Below are positions 9,669 through 17,553 of a stretch of 64,000 bases of DNA, piece by piece (position 1 is the first letter of the stretch; each line of letters begins with the position of its first letter). This stretch comes from Exiguobacterium algae (lineage in GTDB: Bacteria > Bacillota > Bacilli > Exiguobacteriales > Exiguobacteriaceae). The stretch covers positions 496,001-560,000 of the forward strand of contig NZ_JACSKZ010000002.1 in the NCBI RefSeq assembly GCF_018617875.1, read 5' to 3'. The position numbers and the translations under genes were made by a program. A model generated the notes under the pieces. The model worked only from the letters and a program-made list of their open reading frames with translations. It was not told where the DNA came from and searched no databases.

Positions 9669-9686
9669 TTCATGAATCAGCATTCA
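9669..9686 (-). promoter_or_regulatory. candidate FadR operator before etfB
   Basis: On the minus strand TGAATGCTGATTCATGAA resembles the FadR consensus TGAATGA-N4-TCATTCA with mismatches in the outer right arm; a tighter perfect palindrome TGAAT-N4-ATTCA lies inside the same stretch. It sits between fadR and etfB, where a second regulated promoter would be useful. Confidence 0.45.
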
Positions 9687-9714
9687 TTTTTTGAGCTAGT
9701 GATAGGGCTCACTG

Positions 9715-10293
9715 TTAAGCAAGCCCCTTTTTTAACATATGGTGTACTTTTGGTAACGTCGACAACAAGTCGTACTTGAAGCCGCTTGCCATCCAACTCG
9801 TGACGACCTCATCAATCGTGCCAAAGATCATTTGACGCGCGAGTCGATAATCCAATGCTTGATCAAACTCACCCGTCGCGATTCCGTGTTTGACGACCGA
9901 GTCGATCAAGTTCAAATACGGTTTGAGCACTTCCCCGATTTTTTGGCGGAGTGCCAAGTTTGACTGTCTGAGCTCGATCTGTGTCACGACGGCGAGGTCG
10001 TAATCGACCGACAGCTGTTTCAGATGTGATTCAATCAACTGGTACAATTTATCACCGGCTGTTTCCTCTTTCTCGATTTGTTGCTTCGAGTAATCGATGA
10101 ACAGCCCCATCTTCGTCTGGAACAACTCGATGAGAAGGTGTTCCTTGTTCTTGAAATACAAGTAAATTGTGCCGTCCGCGACGCCCGCCTCTTTGGCGAT
10201 GGCCGTCACCTTTGCACCGTGATAGCCATGGTCTGCAATCACTTTCACTGCCGCATCAATGATGCGGTCACTTTTTGATCCGTTATTTGTCAT
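9715..10293 (-). CDS. fadR: TetR-family fatty-acid degradation regulator FadR
   Basis: 192 residues. The N-terminal helix-turn-helix (VTAIAKEAGVADGTIYLYFKNKEHLL) and the core AVVTQIELRQSNLALRQKIGEVLKPYLNLIDSV match Bacillus subtilis FadR closely along the whole chain, ending with RLARQMIFGTIDEVVTSW. FadR represses beta-oxidation genes until long-chain acyl-CoA binds it. The ATG at 10293 is preferred over an upstream TTG, which lies only two bases from the AAGGAG. It is between lcfA and etfB and has a FadR box 30 bases upstream. Confidence 0.93.
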   Translation of the reverse strand: MTNNGSKSDRIIDAAVKVIADHGYHGAKVTAIAKEAGVADGTIYLYFKNKEHLLIELFQTKMGLFIDYSKQQIEKEETAGDKLYQLIESHLKQLSVDYDLAVVTQIELRQSNLALRQKIGEVLKPYLNLIDSVVKHGIATGEFDQALDYRLARQMIFGTIDEVVTSWMASGFKYDLLSTLPKVHHMLKKGLA

Positions 10294-10324
10294 AAACCCC
10301 AAGCTCCTTACCGCTGCAGAAAAA

Positions 10325-10342
10325 TGAATGATGGTTCATTCA
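10325..10342. promoter_or_regulatory. FadR operator upstream of fadR
   Basis: TGAATGATGGTTCATTCA is a perfect seven-base inverted repeat (TGAATGA/TCATTCA) around four bases, the known FadR binding pattern. It lies in the lcfA-fadR gap, consistent with autoregulation. Confidence 0.8.
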
Positions 10343-10372
10343 TTTATTATTCTATCACGCATGGGCTTGGTG

Positions 10373-12046
10373 TCAACTGCTTTGTTTCACTTGTTTCGCC
10401 TTCTCTTCGTCAACGAGGACGCGACGCAAGATCTTCCCGACGAACGTCTTCGGTAACTCGTCACGGAATTCATATAACTTCGGTACTTTATAGGCCGCGA
10501 GCTTCTCACGACAATGCTTGTCGAGCTCTTCTTCCGTCACGTTCATCCCATCCCGCAAGACAATGAACGCTTTCACCGTCTCCCCGCGATACGGGTCAGG
10601 CACCCCGATACAGACCGCTTCCTTGACGGCTGGGTGTTCATAGAGAATTTCTTCAATCTCACGCGGATAGACGTTGAAGCCGCCGGCGATGATCATGTCT
10701 TTCTTCCGGTCGACGATATAGAAGAATCCGTCCTCGCCCATATATCCGAGGTCACCGGTCGCAAGCCATCCATCCTTCAAGACCGCTGCCGTCTCTTCAG
10801 GTTTCTGCCAGTACCCTTTCATGACTTGAGGTCCGCTCAGCATGATTTCACCGATTTCACCGACCTCAGCCTCCGTCTCGCCATCTGCTTTTACTATTTT
10901 AGCAGAAGTATCCGAGAGCGGGGCACCAATCGAGCCGACAATCCGTTTATCCCATAGGAAGTTCGCATGTGTGACCGGAGACGTCTCAGATAGACCATAT
11001 CCTTCAACGATTCGACCACCTGTGATCTTCTCGAACTCTTCCTGTACTTCAACAGGGAGCGGTGCCGAACCGGAGATACACGCCTCAATCGAAGACAAAT
11101 CGTATTTTTTCAGTTTCGGATCGTTCAGAATCCCGACATACATCGTCGGGGCACCCGGGAAGAAGTGTGGTTTCTTCTTCTGAATCGTCTTCAAAACGTC
11201 GGTCACTTCAAATCGAGGCACGAGCACGAGTTCATAGCCATTTGTGACCCCGAAGTTTAGACAGCACGACATTCCGTATACGTGGAAGAATGGAACGACA
11301 CAAAGCACGCGCTTTTCGTCCCCGCGATTGTATTTATAGAATAAGTTCGTGATTTGGTCCGCATTCGCCGTCAAGTTGAAGTGGGTCAACATGACGCCTT
11401 TCGGGAGTCCCGTCGTCCCTCCTGTATATTGAAGAACCGCAACGTCTTCTTTCGGGTCGATTTCGAGCGGCGTGACCGGATTGAAGTCTTTGTAGTCTTT
11501 AAATGGAGTCGAACCAGTCGTATCGATCACGATATTATTCTCACGTTTCACTTTGATCGGATACAGTTTGTTTTTCGGGAATGGTAAGTAGTCAGCGATA
11601 CTTGTCGTGATGACGGTTTGAATCTCCGTTTTCTCACTGACGCGAAGTGTTTTCGGATATAACAAGTCGAGGGTGATGACGATTTTGACGCCCGCGTCCG
11701 TGACGAGGTTTTCAAGTTCGCGTTCCGTATAGAGCGGGTTCGTCTGAACGACCGTCCCCCCTGCATACAGCACTGCATAGAACGAGATCACATATTGAGG
11801 ACAGTTCGGAAGCATGAGGCTGACGCGGTCCCCTTTTTCAAGCCCTTTCGCTTGAAGCATCGTGGCGAGTCGGCGTGCGGCATCATCGATTTCCGCGAAT
11901 GTCCATTCTTTCCCGATAAAGGAGACGGCCGTACGATTCGGATAATCCTTTGCTGCGCGAGACAACGCCTCATAAAGTGGCTTTACCTCGTAATCAATCG
12001 ACTGGGGCATACCTTCTGGATAATCTTGTAACCACGGTTTGTTCAT
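10373..12046 (-). CDS. lcfA: long-chain fatty-acid-CoA ligase
   Basis: 557 residues, AMP-forming acyl-CoA synthetase. The nucleotide motif LQYTGGTTGLPKGVMLTHFNL, the YGLSETSPVTHAN motif and WLATGDLGYMGEDGFFYIVDRKKDMIIAGGFNVYPREIEE are all intact, with the catalytic Lys near the end (LPKTFVGKILRR). It activates long-chain fatty acids for beta-oxidation. First gene of the fadR operon, read from a TATAAT promoter with a FadR box and a cre-like site. Confidence 0.95.
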   Translation of the reverse strand: MNKPWLQDYPEGMPQSIDYEVKPLYEALSRAAKDYPNRTAVSFIGKEWTFAEIDDAARRLATMLQAKGLEKGDRVSLMLPNCPQYVISFYAVLYAGGTVVQTNPLYTERELENLVTDAGVKIVITLDLLYPKTLRVSEKTEIQTVITTSIADYLPFPKNKLYPIKVKRENNIVIDTTGSTPFKDYKDFNPVTPLEIDPKEDVAVLQYTGGTTGLPKGVMLTHFNLTANADQITNLFYKYNRGDEKRVLCVVPFFHVYGMSCCLNFGVTNGYELVLVPRFEVTDVLKTIQKKKPHFFPGAPTMYVGILNDPKLKKYDLSSIEACISGSAPLPVEVQEEFEKITGGRIVEGYGLSETSPVTHANFLWDKRIVGSIGAPLSDTSAKIVKADGETEAEVGEIGEIMLSGPQVMKGYWQKPEETAAVLKDGWLATGDLGYMGEDGFFYIVDRKKDMIIAGGFNVYPREIEEILYEHPAVKEAVCIGVPDPYRGETVKAFIVLRDGMNVTEEELDKHCREKLAAYKVPKLYEFRDELPKTFVGKILRRVLVDEEKAKQVKQSS

Positions 12047-12061
12047 CGCTGTTCCTCCCTA

Positions 12062-12079
12062 AAAATGAATAGTCATTCA
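12062..12079 (-). promoter_or_regulatory. FadR operator upstream of lcfA
   Basis: The plus-strand sequence AAAATGAATAGTCATTCA matches 16 of 18 positions of the Bacillus FadR consensus TGAATGAMTAGTCATTCA. It lies just downstream of the predicted lcfA transcription start, a position where binding blocks transcription. Confidence 0.75.
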
Positions 12080-12088
12080 GTTAACTCT

Positions 12089-12114
12089 ATTATAATGCTA
12101 AGAAAACGCTTTCA
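12089..12114 (-). promoter_or_regulatory. lcfA promoter -10 box and cre-like site
   Basis: On the minus strand TATAAT (12089-12094) is a perfect -10 box. TGAAAGCGTTTTCT (12101-12114) matches the CcpA cre consensus TGWNANCGNTNWCA except at the last base and covers the -35 region. Catabolite repression of this operon by CcpA is known in Bacillus subtilis; here it is inferred. Confidence 0.55.
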
Positions 12115-12152
12115 TCTACCCTTTACCCTATAATTTTCAGAAAATATCAAAA

Positions 12153-12185
12153 AAAGCGATTGGATGAAAAAAATCCAATCGCTTT
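12153..12185 (-). terminator. terminator of the GntR/ABC operon
   Basis: Perfect 13-base inverted repeat AAAGCGATTGGAT/ATCCAATCGCTTT with a seven-base loop, followed on the minus strand by a T-run. It overlaps the stop codon of the lipoprotein gene. Confidence 0.85.
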
Positions 12186-12654
12186 AGACTTGCTTAAAAT
12201 ATGGCGTCGCTTCATTCGCGTCGTTCATCTTTTCATTGAGCCGGTCATTTAAATCCTCTTCCCATTCAATCGTCGAGAAATCTGTCTCAAACCACGCCTC
12301 CATCTCAGGACGAGAGAAAGCATACGTCCGATTCGGGAATGCAAACCGAACGATTTCTGCATTGTCGAGGAGTGTGAAATACGCTGCCGCATTCCGGATG
12401 GCCAACCTTTCCTGTTCCTGCACGTCAAGCCCCGGATCGTTGTAGCGGACGGTCACCCCATACGGACGATTCTTCGTTTGGAGTTCGATTGACTGATAGG
12501 AGTCATGTAGCGGCAAATTTTGAGTAATTCCAATCACAGCATTATTGTCCCCGACAAACGAACCCTTGTATTGAAAAGCGTTCGACTGAGTCATGTTTTG
12601 CGTGCAGCCAGCCAACATCAGAACAGCTATGAACAGCATACCAAGGCGTTTCAT
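12184..12654 (-). CDS. small lipoprotein, DUF4825-like
   Basis: 156 residues with a lipoprotein signal peptide ending in the lipobox LMLAGC. The mature part begins with the pattern YKGSFVGDNNAVIGITQNLPL, which resembles the DUF4825 domain of Bacillales lipoproteins. Last gene of a four-gene operon with a GntR regulator and ABC transporter, so it may act with that exporter at the cell surface. No biochemical function is known to me. Confidence 0.6.
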   Translation of the reverse strand: MKRLGMLFIAVLMLAGCTQNMTQSNAFQYKGSFVGDNNAVIGITQNLPLHDSYQSIELQTKNRPYGVTVRYNDPGLDVQEQERLAIRNAAAYFTLLDNAEIVRFAFPNRTYAFSRPEMEAWFETDFSTIEWEEDLNDRLNEKMNDANEATPYFKQV

Positions 12655-12666
12655 GGAACATCCTCC

Positions 12667-13791
12667 TTATGATTTCAGTTTCAAGTTGAAACGGTAGAGC
12701 AGGCGTTTGGCAAGTAAGTGTGCCAAGAACGCGCCAATCACAAAGCCGACGAGATACAATGTCACGCTTTGTGGATAAAAAATGCCCGAGAAGAATACCC
12801 CGCCAAACATCGCGAAGCAAATGATGATGATGATGTGGATGAGCCATAACCAGTTCGAGAACATGAAGAAGCGACCATTGTTTTCTTGGGGCGATTCTTT
12901 AAACATCCACAACCCAAGACCGAACGTGAGGACAATAAATATAATCGGGCTAGATAAACCGATTGTGAGAAACTCTGTCCATTCCGCCCGAGAATCAAAG
13001 ATTAAATACATATCGGTATTAATGATGTTATTCAAAGGTGAAAGGATTCGCATCGGTACACTTTCGAATGCTTCCTCAAAGAACAAATAGGAAGCATTTG
13101 GAGAAAAGGCAAAAAGTGACCCTTGAATGAGTAGTAAAATCCCCATCGGAAAAACGAGTGCGACGAACGTCCAAACGACTTGGGAGATGGCCTCTCCTCC
13201 AAACGATCCCATCCATAGCGAGACCGAGAAGAATGAAATCCCCGATAATAGTAAGAAAAGAATCAACCCAAGTACTTTCATTTCATTCCCTTCCAACAAA
13301 AATGAATAATCGGAAAGACGAATGATGAGGAACATCAATGTCCCTCCAACCAATGTCGTTGCAATGATACCTGTGATTCCAATCACCCACTTCGATATGT
13401 AAAGCTGGGTACGGGTGTAAGGTAGCGACATCGAAAAGTCCGACATTTGACTGTTTCGCTCACTCCCAATCAATACGGACGCCATGAGTGCACCGAAGAT
13501 GACATATAAGAAGAGGACGACCCCCATCGGGATGAGTGCTTCGAGGCCACCGAGATACCCGTAATCTGAATTACTATTGAAGAAATCCTCGGTGTTCATC
13601 GTCTCAACATCTTCTTGAACCACATCCAAATAGTCACTAGGGTTCTCTTGAATGTTGCGAATCTGTTCTTCATACACTTGCATTTGCGTCCAGACCGGCA
13701 CCGTAAAGGCGACGACGCCTAAGAAGACGAGCAAGATCCAAAGTAGCGACACCTGTTTCCAATCCTTCTTCAGCAATACTTTAGACAGCAT
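12667..13791 (-). CDS. ABC transporter permease, YtrC/YhcI type
   Basis: 374 residues with a long extracellular loop after the first helix and about six to seven transmembrane segments, the arrangement of ABC-2 type permeases in GntR-linked cassettes. It overlaps the ATPase gene by 11 bases. Substrate unknown; cassettes of this kind often respond to cell-wall-active antibiotics. Confidence 0.75.
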   Translation of the reverse strand: MLSKVLLKKDWKQVSLLWILLVFLGVVAFTVPVWTQMQVYEEQIRNIQENPSDYLDVVQEDVETMNTEDFFNSNSDYGYLGGLEALIPMGVVLFLYVIFGALMASVLIGSERNSQMSDFSMSLPYTRTQLYISKWVIGITGIIATTLVGGTLMFLIIRLSDYSFLLEGNEMKVLGLILFLLLSGISFFSVSLWMGSFGGEAISQVVWTFVALVFPMGILLLIQGSLFAFSPNASYLFFEEAFESVPMRILSPLNNIINTDMYLIFDSRAEWTEFLTIGLSSPIIFIVLTFGLGLWMFKESPQENNGRFFMFSNWLWLIHIIIIICFAMFGGVFFSGIFYPQSVTLYLVGFVIGAFLAHLLAKRLLYRFNLKLKS

Positions 13792-14662
13792 GGGCTTCCC
13801 CTCCTAACTGAACCCGAAATACGTCTTCAAGGGACATCGGAATTTCTTCAATCAGCATCGGGTCATGGGCGTCGATGAACGCCTCGAGTTCCTCGGTCCG
13901 TTCTTTTGCCATGAATAACACGACCCGCCCTGTCACGCTGACGATTTCAATGTCTTTGCGCTCCAGCAATTCGACCGGTACGTGGTCATTAAAGACCACC
14001 TGCCACTTGACGCTCGAGGTGCGTGCCTCTTCAAGCGACATGATCGCTTTGACACGCCCTGTTTCAATCATGATCACTTTGTCAGCGATCCGCTCGAGTT
14101 CGTGCAGCTGGTGACTGGACACGATGATCGAGCAGTTTCGGCTTTCAACCTGAGCGATCATGAGCTTCAGTACATCTGATTTGGCGACGACGTCAAGTCC
14201 GTCCGTCGGCTCATCGAGCAGATAATACTTCGCCTGAACGGCAAAAGCGAGCGATAGTGTCACGAGCGCCTTTTGTCCTTTCGACAGCTGGCGGATTTTT
14301 TTATTTTCAATGTTGTACCGCGTGAGCGTCTCCCGGAACGCCGAACGACTGAACGACGGATAGATGGATTCATACAGTCCTACCGCCTCGTCTACCGTGT
14401 AGTGTTTGAGTGCATCGGCCGAATCCGGAACGAAGATGACGTCCCGCTTTAACCCCGCGTCTTTAAAGATACTCTTCTTCCCATATACGACATCGCCCGT
14501 ATCGGGACGGATGATCCCGACCATCGTTCGAAGAAGTGTCGTCTTCCCGGCACCGTTTCGTCCGACTAGCGCAATGATTTCCCCCGGTTCGACAGAAAAG
14601 TCGATCCCATCAAGCACGGTCTGCCGGTCGATTTTCTTACTCAGATGTTCTACTGTCAGCAT
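13781..14662 (-). CDS. ABC transporter ATP-binding protein, YtrB type
   Basis: 293 residues. Walker A GRNGAGKTTL, signature RQLSKGQKALVTLSLAFA, Walker B YYLLDEPTDGLD and the switch His in IIVSSHQLHELE are intact. The extra C-terminal 70 residues are usual for drug or lantibiotic exporters. Partner of the permease downstream; starts inside the 3' end of the regulator gene. Confidence 0.88.
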   Translation of the reverse strand: MLTVEHLSKKIDRQTVLDGIDFSVEPGEIIALVGRNGAGKTTLLRTMVGIIRPDTGDVVYGKKSIFKDAGLKRDVIFVPDSADALKHYTVDEAVGLYESIYPSFSRSAFRETLTRYNIENKKIRQLSKGQKALVTLSLAFAVQAKYYLLDEPTDGLDVVAKSDVLKLMIAQVESRNCSIIVSSHQLHELERIADKVIMIETGRVKAIMSLEEARTSSVKWQVVFNDHVPVELLERKDIEIVSVTGRVVLFMAKERTEELEAFIDAHDPMLIEEIPMSLEDVFRVQLGGEAHAV

Positions 14663-15038
14663 GGCTTTCCCCTACTTTCTTATATTCTGTCCGTAATACT
14701 GAAATCGCCTCTTCCAGTGACACGTTCGCATAGTGGCAGTCGATGGCGAGTTTTTTGATGGACTCGATGACCGGATCACGCGCCGAGCGCTGCGCGACCC
14801 AATCTTCCGATACGAACGTACCACGCCCACGATGCATCTCGAGCAACCCGAGCCGCTCCAGCTCCTGGTAGGCTTTACTGACCGTGTTCGGATTGATGAC
14901 AAGGTCAGTCGCCAACTCCCGGACCGACATCACCTTGTCCCCCGGTCGCAGGATCCCTCGAATGACAAGCTCTTTTGTCTGATTGACGATTTGTTCATAT
15001 AAAGGCTCTGAACTCTTCATATCCATTTTGTATAACAT
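14637..15038 (-). CDS. GntR-family regulator, YtrA subfamily
   Basis: 133 residues. The N-terminal GntR winged helix (EPLYEQIVNQTKELVIRGILRPGDKVMSVRELATDLVINPNTVSKAYQELERLGLLE) is followed by only about 50 residues, the short dimerisation tail that defines the YtrA subfamily. It is first in an operon with an ABC ATPase and permease, and should repress its own promoter, which carries an inverted repeat. Confidence 0.88.
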   Translation of the reverse strand: MLYKMDMKSSEPLYEQIVNQTKELVIRGILRPGDKVMSVRELATDLVINPNTVSKAYQELERLGLLEMHRGRGTFVSEDWVAQRSARDPVIESIKKLAIDCHYANVSLEEAISVLRTEYKKVGESHADSRTSE

Positions 15039-15074
15039 GGGTCACACCCTCTCCTAGTCAAGGTCTTACTCTAA

Positions 15075-15107
15075 GTGTATTATATGTATTAGTACACGTA
15101 AACACAA
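15075..15107 (-). promoter_or_regulatory. promoter and operator of the GntR/ABC operon
   Basis: On the minus strand TTGTGT (15102-15107), a 17-base spacer and a perfect TATAAT (15079-15084). Across it runs an imperfect palindrome with arms GTGTA (15075-15079) and TACAC (15093-15097), a YtrA-like operator layout. Confidence 0.65.
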
Positions 15108-15219
15108 TAGTTCTTTGAGGGTACTTTTAGTTTACAGGGAATTGGAAAAGTTTTGAATACGACTTTGGACCGAGGTATCCCCTCGTATTATCAGGTACAT
15201 TGGTGGAGAGGTGACGATG

Positions 15220-15987
15220 ATGAAGAAGCAACTGATCATAATTGGAGCGGGATTGATCGCGCTTGGGATCGTTGGATGGACGAGTTTCGCGAAGCACGAG
15301 GCAAAGAGCGTGTATGCGGACTATGTCCAAACGACTTATAAAGAAGAAGCGGATGTGGAGGCTACTTTCGACTGGAAACAAGGTGGTTATGTCGGCAGGT
15401 TCACTTTAAAAGAAGAACCGTTCAAGGGAAGCTATTGGGTCGTGACGTATCCGGACGGCTCGATGTACGATGACGTCATGGAGGTCTATTGGCAAAAGGA
15501 AGCCGAGACCTCCATGCATGAACGACTCGTAAAGGCAGGAGTTCTTCAAAAAGAGGAAACGGTTCGTGCGACCGTACCGAATGGCGTCGATCTTGACCGT
15601 GACATTCAAATCCTGCCCTCCCCGACCTCCATCTATGAGGTCCACCCGGAGCAGTTCCTTGACCTCTCAATCATGTTTCATGAGGATTGGAACAACACCG
15701 ATGAACAGAAGCAGCGCATCGTCGACGTCATTCACCAACTACGTGACGATGTGAATATGTTTCACTTCTCATTTGACGGAAATCCAGGTGGGAATGACGA
15801 CTTCACCGAACGGTATATGCTTCTGTCCCGGAATGCCGACTCTATCGCGACCTCTTTCTTAGATATCCAAACGGTTGATGATTTGAATGCATATGACCGC
15901 TTATACGGGTATGACAGTACGACGTTTATCTATGAATATCATTTTGACGGAACGAAAATCGAAGATGAAATGCAGACGACACCGTAA
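15220..15987 (+). CDS. YfjL-like exported or membrane-anchored protein
   Basis: 255 residues from the second of two adjacent ATGs, which stands eight bases after GGAGAGG. One N-terminal hydrophobic helix (LIIIGAGLIALGIVGW) is not followed by a lipobox, so it is probably an anchor. The remainder is soluble with many aromatic and acidic residues and resembles Bacillus YfjL. No catalytic motif is visible. Monocistronic, with its own terminator. Confidence 0.55.
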   Translation: MKKQLIIIGAGLIALGIVGWTSFAKHEAKSVYADYVQTTYKEEADVEATFDWKQGGYVGRFTLKEEPFKGSYWVVTYPDGSMYDDVMEVYWQKEAETSMHERLVKAGVLQKEETVRATVPNGVDLDRDIQILPSPTSIYEVHPEQFLDLSIMFHEDWNNTDEQKQRIVDVIHQLRDDVNMFHFSFDGNPGGNDDFTERYMLLSRNADSIATSFLDIQTVDDLNAYDRLYGYDSTTFIYEYHFDGTKIEDEMQTTP

Positions 15988-15998
15988 ATCGGTGTCGT
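15976..15998 (+). terminator. intrinsic terminator
   Basis: Inverted repeat ACGACACCG/CGGTGTCGT with loop TAAAT, then CTTTTTT. Its left arm overlaps the stop codon of the YfjL-like gene. Confidence 0.9.
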
Positions 15999-16017
15999 CT
16001 TTTTTGAGTCGTTTGAC

Positions 16018-16046
16018 TTTACACAAAAATCGAGATGCTGTATTGT
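16018..16046 (+). promoter_or_regulatory. promoter of the MarR-nitroreductase operon
   Basis: TTTACA (16018-16023), a 17-base spacer and TATTGT (16041-16046). Transcription should begin near 16053, directly at the palindromes that follow. Confidence 0.65.
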
Positions 16047-16053
16047 TTGATGA

Positions 16054-16074
16054 GTCAATAATTGACAAGTCAAT
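16054..16074 (+). promoter_or_regulatory. MarR operator, overlapping palindromes
   Basis: Three alternating half-sites GTCAAT, ATTGAC, GTCAAT form two overlapping perfect inverted repeats (one-base and two-base centres). The site lies at the predicted start of transcription and just before a MarR gene, so autorepression is likely. Confidence 0.7.
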
Positions 16075-16092
16075 TGAGAAAGGTGGAACGCA

Positions 16093-16506
16093 ATGGATCT
16101 CCGAGAAATCAGCCGATTACTCTATCAAATCAAGCTGGCGGATCAACATGTCGCCTCATCCTTTGAACGAGAGACAGGCTTCAGCCTGACCCGCTACGAG
16201 ATGTTGCAAGTCGCCAAAGAGCGCGGCGTCTGCACGCAACGTGTGATTAAAGAAGAAATGAAAATCGACAATGCCGCGATCACCCGACATTTGAAAATCC
16301 TCGAAGAGAAAGGATATGTCGTTCGGGAACGGAATGCCGAGAATCATCGTGAAATGTTCGTCCGTGTGACGGAAAAGGCAGAACAAGACCTAAGGTATTG
16401 CGAACGCGGCGAACGGGCCAACCACCTTGTCCTCAAAGCCTTGTCCGATGAAGAGATTCACCAATTATCCGGACTGCTTCAAAAATTGAACAGTCACGCT
16501 TTATAA
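16093..16506 (+). CDS. MarR-family transcriptional regulator
   Basis: 137 residues with the MarR winged helix: RVIKEEMKIDNAAITRHLKILEEKGYVVRERNAENHREMFVRVTEKA, including the wing Arg/His region. Two cysteines (in GVCTQRV and LRYCERG) could sense electrophiles or oxidants, but this is a guess. It heads an operon with a nitroreductase and a monooxygenase-like protein, a layout similar to quinone-responsive MarR systems such as MhqR in Bacillus. Confidence 0.88.
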   Translation: MDLREISRLLYQIKLADQHVASSFERETGFSLTRYEMLQVAKERGVCTQRVIKEEMKIDNAAITRHLKILEEKGYVVRERNAENHREMFVRVTEKAEQDLRYCERGERANHLVLKALSDEEIHQLSGLLQKLNSHAL

Positions 16507-16527
16507 AGAGAAAGAAGGAATTCACCA

Positions 16528-17166
16528 ATGGCAACTACATTCGAAAACAACACATTCACAGACGTGATGCTCGGCCGTAAATCAATCCGTGTGTATGACG
16601 AGAACGTAAAAATCTCGAAAGAAGAAATGCTCGAGATGATCCAAGAAGCGACAACTGCCCCATCATCGGTCAACATGCAGCCATGGCGCTTCGTCGTCGT
16701 CGAAAGCCCGGAAGCGAAAGAGACGCTCAAGCCACTCATCAAATTTAACACGCGTCAAAATGACACATCGTCAGCGATGCTTCTCATCTTCGGCGACATG
16801 GAGTGCTACGAGTACGGCGAACAAATCTATGACCAAGCGGTCGCAGCAGGCAAAATGCCACAAGAAGTCCGTGACCAACAGCTCGGCGCGATCATCCCTT
16901 ACTACAAAAATCTCTCAAGACAAGAGATGAACGATATCGTGAAGATCGATGCGAGCCTTGCCGCGATGCAATTCATGCTCACAGCACGTGCTCATGGCTA
17001 TGACACGAACCCGATCGGCGGTTTCGAGAAAGATCAACTCGCCGAAACATTCGGTCTCGACAAAGATCGTTACGTACCGGTCATGATCCTCTCTGTCGGG
17101 AAAGCGGCAGAAGAAGGTTACAAGTCTGTACGTCTCGATGCTGAAACGATCACATCATTCAAATAA
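16528..17166 (+). CDS. nitroreductase-family protein
   Basis: 212 residues, FMN-dependent NAD(P)H nitroreductase fold. The start of the domain (MLGRKSIRVYDENVKISKEEMLEMIQEATTAPSSVNMQPWRFVVVE) has the FMN phosphate-binding Arg-Lys-Ser-Ile-Arg motif, and the end LDKDRYVPVMILSVGKAAEEG is typical. Likely reduces quinones or nitro compounds by two electrons. Lies 21 bases after the MarR gene with AAGAAGGAA upstream, so it is controlled with it. Confidence 0.9.
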   Translation: MATTFENNTFTDVMLGRKSIRVYDENVKISKEEMLEMIQEATTAPSSVNMQPWRFVVVESPEAKETLKPLIKFNTRQNDTSSAMLLIFGDMECYEYGEQIYDQAVAAGKMPQEVRDQQLGAIIPYYKNLSRQEMNDIVKIDASLAAMQFMLTARAHGYDTNPIGGFEKDQLAETFGLDKDRYVPVMILSVGKAAEEGYKSVRLDAETITSFK

Positions 17167-17181
17167 TCGGAGGAATCAATC

Positions 17182-17466
17182 ATGGTCCTAGTCAATGCAA
17201 CATTCGATATACAAGCTTCGCAACGCGAGAACTTCCTGCAAGCCATCCAAACGTTGATCGACTCATCCAAACAGGAAGCGGGATGCGTCGGGTATGACCT
17301 GTACGAGTCAACTTCGGTTGAGAATCGTTTCGTCATGATCGAGAACTGGGAAGACCAAGCCGCTCTCGAGCAGCATAACCAAAACCCGGTCCTCCTCAAC
17401 TTCGCACAAAACGTCGCGAACTACGTGTCTGCGAAACCGGTGATTCAAGTAGCAGAATTGAACTAA
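17182..17466 (+). CDS. antibiotic biosynthesis monooxygenase-like protein
   Basis: 94 residues, a single ABM (YgiN/HmoA-like) dimeric alpha-beta barrel domain: LVNATFDIQASQRENFLQAIQTLIDSSKQEAGCVGYDLYES, then FVMIENWEDQAALEQHN. Such proteins act on quinones or small aromatic compounds without cofactor, or serve as accessory factors. It is 15 bases after the nitroreductase in the same MarR operon, which supports a role in quinone handling. Confidence 0.88.
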   Translation: MVLVNATFDIQASQRENFLQAIQTLIDSSKQEAGCVGYDLYESTSVENRFVMIENWEDQAALEQHNQNPVLLNFAQNVANYVSAKPVIQVAELN

Positions 17467-17471
17467 AACGA

Positions 17472-17500
17472 ACGGTCGACTTCATGTCGGCCGTTTTTTT
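17472..17500 (+). terminator. terminator of the MarR operon
   Basis: ACGGTCGAC/GTCGGCCGT stem (one G-T pair) with loop TTCAT, followed by TTTTTT. Confidence 0.85.
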
Positions 17501-17522
17501 GTTCCCCCTCTCCATAAAAAAA

Positions 17523-17546
17523 CCGCCCTGACCTAAGTCAGAGCGG
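17523..17546 (-). terminator. terminator of the large membrane protein gene
   Basis: CCGC-CCTGAC/GTCAG-GCGG hairpin with loop CTAA; on the minus strand it is followed by TTTTTTTAT. It lies just past the stop codon at 17554. Confidence 0.8.
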
Positions 17547-17553
17547 AATCGTA

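Noticed and set aside
16062-16067. TTGACA before the MarR gene as a -35 box
   Set aside because: No -10 box at the right distance before the start codon; it is better explained as part of the palindromic operator.
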